From NCBI RefSeq assembly GCF_045679555.1, contig NC_092115.1:32243596-32307595 (forward strand): 64,000 bases of DNA. Reading direction: 5' to 3'. Positions 57,420 to 64,000 of this stretch are shown piece by piece (the stretch's first letter is position 1; the number at the start of each line of letters is the position of its first letter). Source of the stretch: Salvelinus alpinus (taxonomy: Eukaryota > Chordata > Actinopteri > Salmoniformes > Salmonidae). The notes under the pieces were generated by a model that did no database searches, was not told the origin of the DNA, and was given only the letters and a program-made list of their open reading frames with translations. A program made the position numbers and the translations under genes.

Positions 57420-58592
57420 AGACGCAACCCCATGTCTTGCAAAGACTGATTTCAGGTAGGTGATTACAGCTTTGCTGGAGGTAGTTGGCAGTGTTGCTAC
57501 TTCAGGGTAGTTTGAGTAGTAGTCGGTAACAACAATGTGACTTTTGCCATTGCAGTCAAAAAGGTAAACTCCAACTTTGTAGTAGGGTCTGTTGGGTACT
57601 GGATGAGGCATTAGTGGCTCTGCTTGCTGCTTTGGCCTGTAGGTCAAACACAGTTCACATGAAGCAGTGGTCTGGCTGATTTCCTGGTTCATTCTTGGCC
57701 AGTACATTACTTCTCGTGCTAGTCGTTTGCGTTTTTCTTCACCCAAATGGCCCTTGTGTATTTTCTGTAGCATTTCTTTGCGTAGTGTCATGGGAATGAC
57801 AATCTTGTTGCCTTTGAACACTATGTCATCCACAACGGTGAGCTCTGCTCTGCACATCCAGTAATCCTGTATTCTCCTTGGACAGTTGTTTTTCTGTGCA
57901 GGCCATCCTATCAGTGTTGTTTCTTTCAACTCTATCATTGTTTGGTCAGCTGCGGTCTCTCTTTTGATCTGCTCCATTCTCTCAGAAGACACAGGAAGTG
58001 ATGCTACGATCATGTCGACGTAGACCTGAATCTCAGTGTTTTTCTGTGTGTCGAAGCTCTCCTTGTCGACTGCTCGAGAAAGAGTGTCGGCGGCGAACAT
58101 GAACTTTCCCGGGGTATGGATCATCTTCACATCATACTTTTGCAGTCTGATCAACATTCTCTGGATTCTCATTGGACAATCATTCAGTGGCTTAGACAGG
58201 ATTGACACCAATGGTTTGTGGTCGGTTTCTACTTCGAAGTCTCGTCCGTAGACGTATTGGTGAAACCTTTCGCAAGCGTATGTGCTTGCCAGTAGTTCTT
58301 TCTCTATTTGTGCATACCTTGTCTCTGCGCCTGTCAAGGCTCGGGACGCATAAGCAACGGGTTGCCATGTGTCGTCATGCTGTTGCAGAAGAACTGCTCC
58401 CAGGCCAAACTGTGACGCGTCTGCAGAAATCCTTGTGATTTTCTCTGGATCATAGAACCTGAGCACCGGCTCTTCTGTGATTGTCTTCTTTAGGTTTTTG
58501 AAGCAGTTTTCCTGTTCATGGGACCATTCCCATTCATTTTTCTGTTCCAGAAGACATCTGAGTGGAACGGACTGTGCTGACAGTTGAGGCAA
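57420..58592 (-). pseudogene. Gypsy RNase H and truncated integrase
   Basis: The minus-strand frame 57336-58592 encodes the RNase H (RISADASQFGLGAVLLQQHD, AYASRALTGAETRYAQIEKE with catalytic Asp and Glu, VETDHKPLVSIL). The integrase zinc domain follows (HKGHLGEEKRKRLAREVMYW, then CELC), and the start of the core (YLFDCNGKSHIVVTDYYSNY). After KSVFARHGV a deletion and a poly-A-like run (plus strand T-run 57380-57396) replace the rest, losing the second and third catalytic residues. Residues beyond RHGV are not integrase. Confidence 0.85.
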
Positions 58593-58604
58593 GGTAGGTG
58601 ATCA

Positions 58605-58904
58605 TGCCCATGAAGTGTCTCACATCGTCCTTGTTCTTCGAGCGCTCCATGTTGTTGATGGCTGATGTTTTCCTCTGGTCTGATTTGACTCCGTCCTCTG
58701 AAAGTACATCTCCCACGAATGTAAGTGTTTTCACACCTAACTCGCATTTGTCCTTGTTTAGCTTTAGGTTGACTTTCCATGTCAGGTCCAGCACTTGTCT
58801 CACTCTCGCATTGTGTTTTTCTTTTGTGGACCCCCAGACGATGATGTCATCCATCATCGTCTCCACTCCTGGAATGTGCTCGAAGATCATGTGGATTGTC
58901 TTGT
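58605..58904 (-). pseudogene. Gypsy RT, second half (MMDD active site)
   Basis: The minus-strand frame reads KTIHMIFEHIPGVETMMDDI, then the thumb region KLNKDKCELGVKTLTFVGDV. It belongs to the RT whose first half is at 61825-62170; the family B element lies between HK and KTIHM. A frame change near 58600 separates it from the RNase H. Confidence 0.85.
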
Positions 58905-59295
58905 TGTAACGGCTGTCGTAGTCGTTCTCCTCCTCAGACGAGGAGGAGCATGGATCGGACCAAGATGCGGATTGGTAAGTATTCATATTTTAATGGGAAA
59001 ACAACAAACACTACAAAATACAACAACCAACAAACGTGACTAACCTGAAACAGTCCTGTGTGGCCCAAACACTGACACAGGAACAAACACCCACAAAACA
59101 CACGTGAAACCCTGGCTGCCTAAGTATGATTCTCAATCAGGGACAACGATTGACAGCTGTCTCTGATTGAGAATCATACCAGGCCGAACACAAAATCCCA
59201 ACATAGAAAATCAAACCTAGACCAACCCACCCAACTCACGCCCTGACCAACTAAAACACATACAAGATAAAGGAAAACAGGTCAGGAACGTGACA
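58905..59295 (-). repeat. family B 3' LTR
   Basis: Starts TGTAACGGCTGTCG and ends GGTCAGGAACGTGACA. Keeps the AGGTCAGGAAC segment that is missing from the 5' LTR, so the ancestral LTR is this longer form. Confidence 0.92.
59125..59178 (-). promoter_or_regulatory. LTR hairpin (family B, 3' LTR)
   Basis: Arms TATGATTCTCAATCAGGG and CTCTGATTGAGAATCATA pair over 16 or more positions. Compared with family A, T-A replaces C-G at several pairs on both sides together. The 5' LTR copy is 61665-61718. Confidence 0.7.
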
Positions 59296-59313
59296 GAACC
59301 CCCCCCCCTTAAG
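59296..59313 (-). promoter_or_regulatory. polypurine tract overlapping the ORF stop codon (family B)
   Basis: Minus strand CCTTAAGG followed by a G-run and TTC directly before the 3' LTR. As in family A, the TAA (59309-59311) is the stop of the long ORF. Confidence 0.75.
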
Positions 59314-61264
59314 GTGCGAACTCTGGGCGCACCAGCATAAAGTCTAGGGGAGGGTCTGGGTGGGCGTCTGTCCACGGTGGCGGCTCTGGCGCTGGTCGTG
59401 GTCTCCACCCCACCATAGTCACTACCCGCTTTCGTATCCTCCTCCAAATGGCCACCCTCCAAATTAACCCCACTGGATTAAGGGGCAGCACCGGACTAAG
59501 TGGCAGCACCGGACTAAGGGGCAGCACCGGACTAAAGGGCAGCACCGGACTAAGGGGCAGCACCGGACTAAGGGGCAGCACCAGGATAAGGGGCAGCACC
59601 AGGATAAGGGGCAGCATCAGGATAAGGGGCAGCACCAGGATAAGGGGCAGCTCCGGACTGAGGGACGGCAGCTCCGGACTGACTGGCTGACCCTGGCTGG
59701 CTGGCGGATCCTGGCTGGCTGGCTCTGGCAGATCCTGGCTGGCTGGCTCTGGCGGATCCTGGCTGGCTGGCTCTGGCGGATCCTGGCTGGCTGGCTCTGG
59801 CGGATCCTGGCTGGCTGGCTCTGGCGGATCCTGGCTGGCTGGCTCTGGCGGATCCTGGCTGGCTGGCTCTGGCGGATCCTGGCTGGATGACGGCTCTGGC
59901 TGGTCATGGCTGGATGACGGCTCTGGCTGGTCATGGCTGGATGACGGCTCTAGCTGGTCATGGCTGGATGACGGCTCTAGCTGGTCATGGCTCGCTGACG
60001 GCTCTGGCTGGTCATGGCTCGCTGACGGCTCTGGCTGGTCATGGCTCGCTGACGGCTCTGGCTGGTCATGGCTCGCTGACGGCTCTGGCTGGTCATGGCT
60101 CGCTGACGGCTCTGGCTGATCCGGTCTGGCGGAAGGCTCTGGCTGATCCGGTCTGGCGGAAGGCTCTGGCTGATCCGGTCTGGCGGAAGGCTCTGGCTGA
60201 TCCGGTCTAGCGGAAGGCTCTGGCTGATCCGGTCTGGCGGAAGGCTCTGGCTGATCCGGTCTGGCGGAAGGCTCTGGCTGATCCGGTCTGGCGGAAGGCT
60301 CTGGCTGATCCTGTCTGGCGGAAGGCTCTAGCGGCTCCTGTCTGGCGGAAGGCTCTAGCGGCTCCTGTCTGGCGGAAGGCTCTAGCGGCTCCTGTCTGGC
60401 GGACGGCTCTGTAGGCTCATGGCAGACGGGCGGCTTTGCAGGCTCATGGCAGACGGGCGGCTTTGAAGGCTCAATACAGACGGACAGTTCAGACGGCGTA
60501 GGGCAGACGGGCAGTTCAGGCGCCGTTGGGCAGACGTGCAGTTCAGGCGCCGTTGGGCAGACGGGCAGTTCAGGCGCCGTTGGGCAGACGGGCAGTTCAG
60601 GCCGGCTGAGACGCACTGTAGGCCTGGTGCGTGGTGCCGGAACTGGAGGCACTGGGCTGGAGACACGCACCACAGGGAGAGTGCGTGGAGGAAGAACAGG
60701 GCTCTGGAAACGCACTGGAAGCCTGGTGCGTGGTGTCGGCACTGATGGTACTGGGCTGGGGTGGGAAGGTGGCGCCGGATATACCGGACCGTGAAGGAGG
60801 ACACGCGCTCTTGAGCACCGAGCCTCCCCAACCTTACCAGGTTGAATGGTCCCCGTAGCCCTACCAGTGCGGCGAGGTGGAATAGCCCGCACTGGGCTAT
60901 GCAGGCGAACCGGGGACACCACCCGCAAGGCTGGTGCCATGTACGCCGGCCCGAGGAGACGTACTGGAGGCCAGATATGTTGGGCCGGCTTCATGGCACC
61001 CGGCTCGATGCCCAACCTAGCCCTACCAGTGCGGCAAGGTGGAATAGCCCGCACTGGGCTAAGCACGCGTACTGGGGACACCGTGCGCTCCACCGCATAA
61101 CACGGTGTCTGACCAGTACGACGCCCTCTCACTCCACGGTAAGCCCGGGGAGTTGGCTCAGGTATCCTACCCGGCTTCGCCACACTCCCCTTTAGCCCCC
61201 CCCCCAAGAAATTTTTGGGTGAGCCTCTCGGGCTTCCAGCCGCTCTGCCTTGCTTTCGCCTCAT
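59309..61264 (-). CDS. family B long ORF, main frame
   Basis: 651 codons in the present frame. It shares with family A the FLGGGLKGS segment, GQTPCYAVERTVSPVRV, recurring SPVRLHSPVRAIPPRRTGRA-type units, the CPTAPELPV and CHEPAKPPVCHEPTEPSARQ region, and the C-terminus DAHPDPPLDFMLVRPEFAP. Its tandem repeats differ: PEPSARPDQ, PEPSASHDQ, PEPASQDP and a six-residue LSPVLP type. The true N-terminus is the frame at 61167-61526; the two meet at a run of ten G (minus) encoding FLGGG, where family A has nine. The ATG at 61264 is therefore probably not the real start. Function unknown. Confidence 0.7.
   Translation of the reverse strand: MRRKQGRAAGSPRGSPKNFLGGGLKGSVAKPGRIPEPTPRAYRGVRGRRTGQTPCYAVERTVSPVRVLSPVRAIPPCRTGRARLGIEPGAMKPAQHIWPPVRLLGPAYMAPALRVVSPVRLHSPVRAIPPRRTGRATGTIQPGKVGEARCSRARVLLHGPVYPAPPSHPSPVPSVPTPRTRLPVRFQSPVLPPRTLPVVRVSSPVPPVPAPRTRPTVRLSRPELPVCPTAPELPVCPTAPELHVCPTAPELPVCPTPSELSVCIEPSKPPVCHEPAKPPVCHEPTEPSARQEPLEPSARQEPLEPSARQEPLEPSARQDQPEPSARPDQPEPSARPDQPEPSARPDQPEPSARPDQPEPSARPDQPEPSARPDQPEPSARPDQPEPSASHDQPEPSASHDQPEPSASHDQPEPSASHDQPEPSASHDQLEPSSSHDQLEPSSSHDQPEPSSSHDQPEPSSSQDPPEPASQDPPEPASQDPPEPASQDPPEPASQDPPEPASQDPPEPASQDLPEPASQDPPASQGQPVSPELPSLSPELPLILVLPLILMLPLILVLPLILVLPLSPVLPLSPVLPFSPVLPLSPVLPLSPVLPLNPVGLIWRVAIWRRIRKRVVTMVGWRPRPAPEPPPWTDAHPDPPLDFMLVRPEFAP
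59478..59655 (-). repeat. 18-bp minisatellite, LSPVLP type
   Basis: About ten copies of an 18-bp unit (plus AGGGGCAGCACCGGACTA) near the 3' end of the family B ORF. Frame-preserving. Confidence 0.85.
59699..59885 (-). repeat. 24-bp minisatellite, PEPASQDP type
   Basis: Seven to eight copies of a 24-bp unit (plus GATCCTGGCTGGCTGGCTCT + GGCG), nearly identical to each other. Frame-preserving, one residue shorter than the neighbouring 27-bp units. Confidence 0.85.
59886..60117 (-). repeat. 27-bp minisatellite, PEPS(A/S)SHDQ type
   Basis: Eight to nine copies of a 27-bp unit (plus GACGGCTCTGGCTGGTCATG + GCTGGAT or GCTCGCT) in two variants that are blocked together, showing stepwise expansion. 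Frame-preserving. Confidence 0.85.
60118..60410 (-). repeat. 27-bp minisatellites, PEPSARPDQ and LEPSARQEP types
   Basis: Seven to eight units of GGCTCTGGCTGATCCGGTCT + GGCGGAA, then three to four units with CTCCTGTCTGGCGGAAGGCT. The second type is shared with family A (31150-31260), so it may be ancestral. Confidence 0.85.
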
Positions 61265-61526
61265 AGTACCTCCTCTCCGCTTTCGCTGCCTCCAGCTCCG
61301 CTTTGGGGCGGCGACACTCCTCTGGCTCTGCCCAGGGTCCTTCTCCGTCTAGGATTTCCTCCCATGTCCATTCCTCTTTTCCCCATTGCTGTTGTTCTTG
61401 CCTTCCTTCTCCACTCCGCTTGGTCCTGTTTTGGTGGGTGTTTCTGTAACGGCTGTCGTAGTCGTTCTCCTCCTCAGACGAGGAGGAGCATGGATCGGAC
61501 CAAGATGCGGATTGGTAAGTATTCAT
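61167..61526 (-). CDS. family B long ORF, N-terminal frame
   Basis: ATG at 61526 inside the 5' LTR, 82 bases before its end. It encodes a Ser/Glu-rich start (SDPCSSSSEEENDYDSRY) that corresponds by position and composition to the family A start. Then EEWTWEEILDGEG and a Glu/Lys/Arg-rich segment (ELEAAKAERRYYEAKARQS) not found in A, ending FLGGGAKGECGEAG before a stop. A one-base insertion in the G-run explains the loss of frame with 59309-61264. Confidence 0.7.
   Translation of the reverse strand: MNTYQSASWSDPCSSSSEEENDYDSRYRNTHQNRTKRSGEGRQEQQQWGKEEWTWEEILDGEGPWAEPEECRRPKAELEAAKAERRYYEAKARQSGWKPERLTQKFLGGGAKGECGEAG
61434..61443 (-). promoter_or_regulatory. candidate self-primer binding site (family B)
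   Basis: Minus strand AAACACCCAC, one base after the 5' LTR end TTACA. Exact complement of GTGGGTGTTT within the LTR (complement of 61625-61634), which lies about 30 bases from the TATA-like TACTTA (61666 to 61661). Differs from family A at one pair, changed on both sides. Confidence 0.65.
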
Positions 61527-61824
61527 ATTTTAATGGGAAAACAACAAACACTACAAAATACAACAACCAACAAACGTGACTAACCTGAAACAGTCCTGTG
61601 TGGCCCAAACACTGACACAGGAACAAACACCCACAAAACACACGTGAAACCCTGGCTGCCTAAGTATGATTCTCAATCAGGGACAACGATTGACAGCTGT
61701 CTCTGATTGAGAATCATACCAGGCCGAACACAAAATCCCAACATAGAAAATCAAACCTAGACCAACCCACCCAACTCACGCCCTGACCAACTAAAACACA
61801 TACAAGATAAAGGAAAACGTGACA
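61445..61824 (-). repeat. family B 5' LTR
   Basis: 380 bases. Minus-strand order: TGTCACGTTTTCC start, hairpin (61718 to 61665), TACTTA box, predicted RNA start near 61635 (TTGTGGGTG), ORF ATG at 61526, end GCCGTTACA. Lacks 11 bases present in the 3' LTR near its start, a post-insertion deletion or a template difference. Confidence 0.88.
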
Positions 61825-62170
61825 CTTGTGGTAGACCTCTGGCGCTGAGAGAATCCCATATGGTAGACGAAGAAATCTGTACCTGCCCTCAGGTGTGTTG
61901 AATGTGCATAGCCTTGAGCTTGCATCATCTAGCTTCATTTGCCAGAATCCTGATGAGGCATCAAGCTTACTGAACCACTTTGCTCCAGCAAGCTGCGACA
62001 TTATCTCTTCTCTGGTTGGCAACTTGAAATGCTCTCTCTTGATTGCTTTGTTGAGATCTCTCGGGTCTAGATATATCCTGAGATCACCGTTCTTTTTCCC
62101 CACAATAACCAGTGAGCTTACCCAGTCTGTAGGTTCATCCATTTTTGTGATGACGTCCATCTTTTCCATG
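61825..62170 (-). pseudogene. Gypsy RT, first half
   Basis: Minus-strand frame from 62169 reads MDEPTDWVSSLVIVGKKNGD, then LDPRDLNKAIKREHFKLPT and FSKLDASSGFWQMKLDD, RT fingers and palm with the first catalytic Asp, to YGILSAPEVYHK, where family B interrupts it. A frameshift near 62180 joins it to the protease frame. Confidence 0.88.
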
Positions 62171-62179
62171 CGTCCGAGT

Positions 62180-62713
62180 TTCCTCTTTGAGCTTTTTCCT
62201 CAGTGCAAATGGAACTTTTCTGCATGTATGCACAACTGGAGTAATTTTGTCATCAGTACCTTTGTGTTCTCCTGGTAAACATCCAAGACCCTCAAACACA
62301 TCCTCATACACAGCCAGTAGTGATTCTTGGTCATTTTCAGTCTGTGATGTCACTACATACACTCTTTTCAACAAATTGAGCTTTTCACATGCAATGATTC
62401 CTAGAATAGGCTGTACACTCTTTTCCACAATCAGCAGCTGTGCTCTGAACTGTTTTCCTTTGTGCTGTAAAGTTACTATGCAACTACCTTTAACTGGTAC
62501 GTTCTCCCCAGTATAACCAGTAACCTTAAATTTCACCGGGTGTATTTTGCGCTTCACCTTCAGTGTTTTGTAGTCATCCAGCGATAACAGGTTTACCTGT
62601 GCTCCAGTATCAAGCTTGAATGGTATTATAGTTTCATTCACAGTCAATGGCACAATCCATTCAGCATTTACTGCATTGCATATTTCCACAGAATCAACAA
62701 AGAATTCTTCCAT
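62180..62713 (-). pseudogene. Gypsy aspartic protease region
   Basis: The frame 62135-62713 encodes IIPFKLDTGAQVNLLSLDDY (protease DTG loop), ILGIIACEKLNLLK (C-terminal protease strand), and the linker CRKVPFALRKKLKEE into the RT, where the frame shifts. Catalytic Asp present. Confidence 0.88.
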
Positions 62714-63007
62714 CTCCTCGACTGTGTGAACCTTTTTCTTTGTAGCCTCAGCTTTGCAGAATTTTGAGAAATTATTATTTTTCCCACAGTTGTTACATTA
62801 TTTGCCATATGCAGGGCATTTTTTGGGCTTGTGGATAAATCCACATTTTCCACAAGTAGTGTTTTGATTTCTCTCTTTTGCTTGTTTTTGTTTTGTAAGG
62901 CGTTGTGTGTTGTGCTCCTCTCTTTTTATTGCATACACTGACGTCTCATCCCTGCACAGCTCTTTAGCTTGTGCTCTGCTGGTTTCAGCTGCTCGACACA
63001 TATTCAC
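62680..63007 (-). pseudogene. Gypsy nucleocapsid zinc knuckle
   Basis: The frame 62798-63007 contains a basic segment and CGKCGFIHKPKKCPAYGK, a CX2CX3HX4C zinc knuckle of a gag nucleocapsid. A stop follows soon after; the frame 62668-62853 continues the region in another phase. Confidence 0.85.
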
Positions 63008-63420
63008 TTGCTTTATCCAAAGTTAAATCTTGCTCACGCAGCAATCTCTCCTTGAGTCCATTATCAAGTTTGCCACAGACTATCCTGTCTTTCACTAGTG
63101 AGTCTTTCAGATTTTCGAATTCACACGTTTTGCTCAGTGTGTTCAGCTCAGCCAAATACTGGTCAAAAATGACTCCCTGTTTCTGATCATGAGAGAAAAA
63201 CTTGTATCTCTCAAACGTGACGTTCTGGCTTGGTACAAAGTACTCCTCATATATAGCCATTAGCACAGTCAATGTCAAGTTTGCCTCGTCTTGCTGAAAG
63301 CTATTGTAAATGTCCAATGCATCCTCTCCAATAACATGCAGAAAAATGGAAGCTTTCAATTTGTCATCATCTCCCCCTGCACCACTGGCTGCTAGGTAGA
63401 TATTGAATCTGCTTGAAACA
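62985..63420 (-). pseudogene. Gypsy gag capsid region
   Basis: The frame 62985-63359 encodes ASIFLHVIGEDALDIYNSFQ, then PSQNVTFERYKFFSHDQKQG and LKDSLVKDRIVCGKLDNGLK, the capsid-like core of this fish Gypsy group (the counterpart of 21670-21900). Its N-terminal part beyond 63359 is frame-shifted. Confidence 0.85.
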
Positions 63421-63731
63421 TTTCCAATTGTCAGCTAGATTGCCTGTTAACTGCATAGGAGTAGGAGGACTAAGCCTATCCATGACGGAGAACAGGAACA
63501 GTGTCAATTTCTCTTACTTCAGTATGTTGCTCATCAACTTGCTCGTCAACAGATTCCAATGCAGCCTCGCTCTCGCTGCTGTCACTCTCGCTGCTGCGGC
63601 TCGTTGTCCTCGCTCTTGCAAGCTAGCATCTTCAACTACTCACGTCACTTGACTTGTGGTAGAATGTTCAATTTCTGTAGCAGAAATTTGCAGAGTTACT
63701 CCTTTCTTTTCTCTGTCTCTTGTCATAGCGA

Positions 63732-63748
63732 CTACCAATCTGACACCA
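63732..63748 (-). promoter_or_regulatory. tRNA primer binding site of the Gypsy element
   Basis: Minus strand TGGTGTCAGATTGGTAG begins at the LTR end. The TGG is the complement of a tRNA 3' CCA. The tRNA was not identified. Confidence 0.65.
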
Positions 63749-63928
63749 TGTTATGTTTGTTTCTTATATAATGACAAACGTAGGTTTAGGTTTAACTACT
63801 TTTAATGAACATATACTTCAGCTAGAAAACTCCATGTTTAGCCATGCAAGAAATTCTTCAACCATCTTCCGTGCCCGCATAGCCTGCTGGGAAACGTAGT
63901 CTAAATGTTATTAACACATAACAACACA
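63749..63928 (-). repeat. Gypsy 5' LTR
   Basis: 180 bases, TGTTATGTTTG to ATAACAACACA, flanked on the right by target-duplication copy GGTCC (63929-63933). Confidence 0.88.
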
Positions 63929-63933
63929 GGTCC

Positions 63934-64000
63934 CAGCTTTGATGCACCTGTACTGACCTCACCTTCTGGATGGTAGCGGGGTGAACAGGCAGTGGCTTGG
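63934..64000 (-). repeat. LINE continuation to window end
   Basis: CAGCTTTGATGCACCTGTAC onward continues the LINE at 56540-56982 after removal of the Gypsy element and one GGTCC copy. Confidence 0.75.

Larger units (their letters stand above)
58905..61824 (-). mobile_element. family B: single-ORF, apparently self-primed LTR retrotransposon
   Basis: LTRs 58905-59295 (391 bases) and 61445-61824 (380) are the same on reading except for an 11-base deletion near the right end of the second. The exact 5-bp target duplication CTTGT lies at 58900-58904 and 61825-61829, inside Gypsy RT coding sequence. A polypurine tract (minus CCTTAAGGGGGGGGGGG) precedes the 3' LTR. One long frame fills the interior, with no protease, RT or integrase motif. 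The site after the 5' LTR, AAACACCCAC (minus, complement of 61434-61443), pairs exactly with GTGGGTGTTT in the LTR (complement of 61625-61634), with the same one-base offset as in family A. Confidence 0.9.
56983..63928 (-). mobile_element. Gypsy LTR retrotransposon hosting family B
   Basis: LTRs 56983-57166 (3') and 63749-63928 (5') begin TGTTATGT and end ACATAACAACACA. The target duplication GGTCC is exact (56978-56982 and 63929-63933). A TGG-type primer site (minus strand TGGTGTCAGATTGGTAG, 63732-63748) directly follows the 5' LTR. Minus-strand order is gag, zinc knuckle, protease, RT, RNase H, integrase, with frameshifts and an integrase truncated after the first part of its core. The family B element interrupts the RT at 58905-61824. 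Confidence 0.9.

Noticed and set aside
59309..61264. Family B ORF as a host mucin-like or extensin-like gene
   Set aside because: It is bounded by LTRs, target duplication and polypurine tract and sits inside a Gypsy RT, so it is a retroelement product.

Overview
The window looks like nuclear DNA of a salmonid fish (Salmo, Oncorhynchus or a relative). The grounds are the repeat content: tRNA-derived salmonid SINEs, Tc1/mariner elements of at least four families including a Sleeping-Beauty-type salmonid element, salmonid LINE 3' tails ending in CAAAT- or AATTG-type repeats, and long CA microsatellites. There is no operon structure, no bacterial gene and no complete host gene. The only host-gene evidence is a possible spliced exon pair on the + strand (7436-7519 and 34800-34866). 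It has compatible phases and good splice sites, so the window may be largely intronic. No protein is recognised.

Layout. 1-6160: a SINE, then a + strand L2-like LINE cut by two Tc1 elements (1658-3521 and 4071-5587), then a LINE 3' tail. 6161-13047: mostly unique sequence with a (CA)55 tract and a solo LTR (10432-10794). 13048-14058: a decayed Tc1 copy. 16943-23160: an old minus-strand Gypsy element whose pol and LTR are broken by a Tc1 element and LINE tails. 23835-28700: LINE tail, two hAT-type non-autonomous elements, a Tc1 fragment and a SINE. 29222-34547: a Tc1 element that received a young 3.3 kb LTR element (29641-32971) and a LINE tail. 36415-37910: internally deleted Tc1 copies. 38367-44786: a Sleeping-Beauty-type Tc1 element that received a young Gmr1-like Gypsy element (39139-44206). 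45279-50621: hairpins, SINE, foldback element, possible solo LTR. 51500-56131: decayed L1-like, BEL/Pao and LINE ORF1 remains, all on the minus strand. 56540-64000: a LINE split by a Gypsy element (56983-63928), itself split by a second single-ORF LTR element (58905-61824), giving a three-level nest.

The most interesting material is the pair of LTR elements at 29641-32971 (family A) and 58905-61824 (family B), with a related solo LTR at 10432-10794. Both are bounded by TG...CA LTRs, 5-bp target duplications and a G-rich polypurine tract. They carry no recognisable protease, reverse transcriptase or integrase, only one long Pro/Ser/Glu-rich reading frame that starts inside the 5' LTR and stops inside the polypurine tract. 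The sequence just downstream of the 5' LTR is not a TGG-type tRNA primer site. It is perfectly complementary over 10 nt to a segment of the LTR lying about 30 nt downstream of a TATA-like box, which is where the transcript should begin. The pairing is kept by a compensatory change between the two families. This is the arrangement expected for self-primed reverse transcription, as known for Tf1 and reported for fish sushi elements. A covarying LTR hairpin lies next to the TATA-like box in all three LTR types. The reading frames contain frame-preserving 18-, 24- and 27-bp minisatellites that differ between families.

A second notable element is the Gmr1-like Gypsy copy. It has integrase before reverse transcriptase and a SCAN-like segment in gag, with LTRs that are almost identical.
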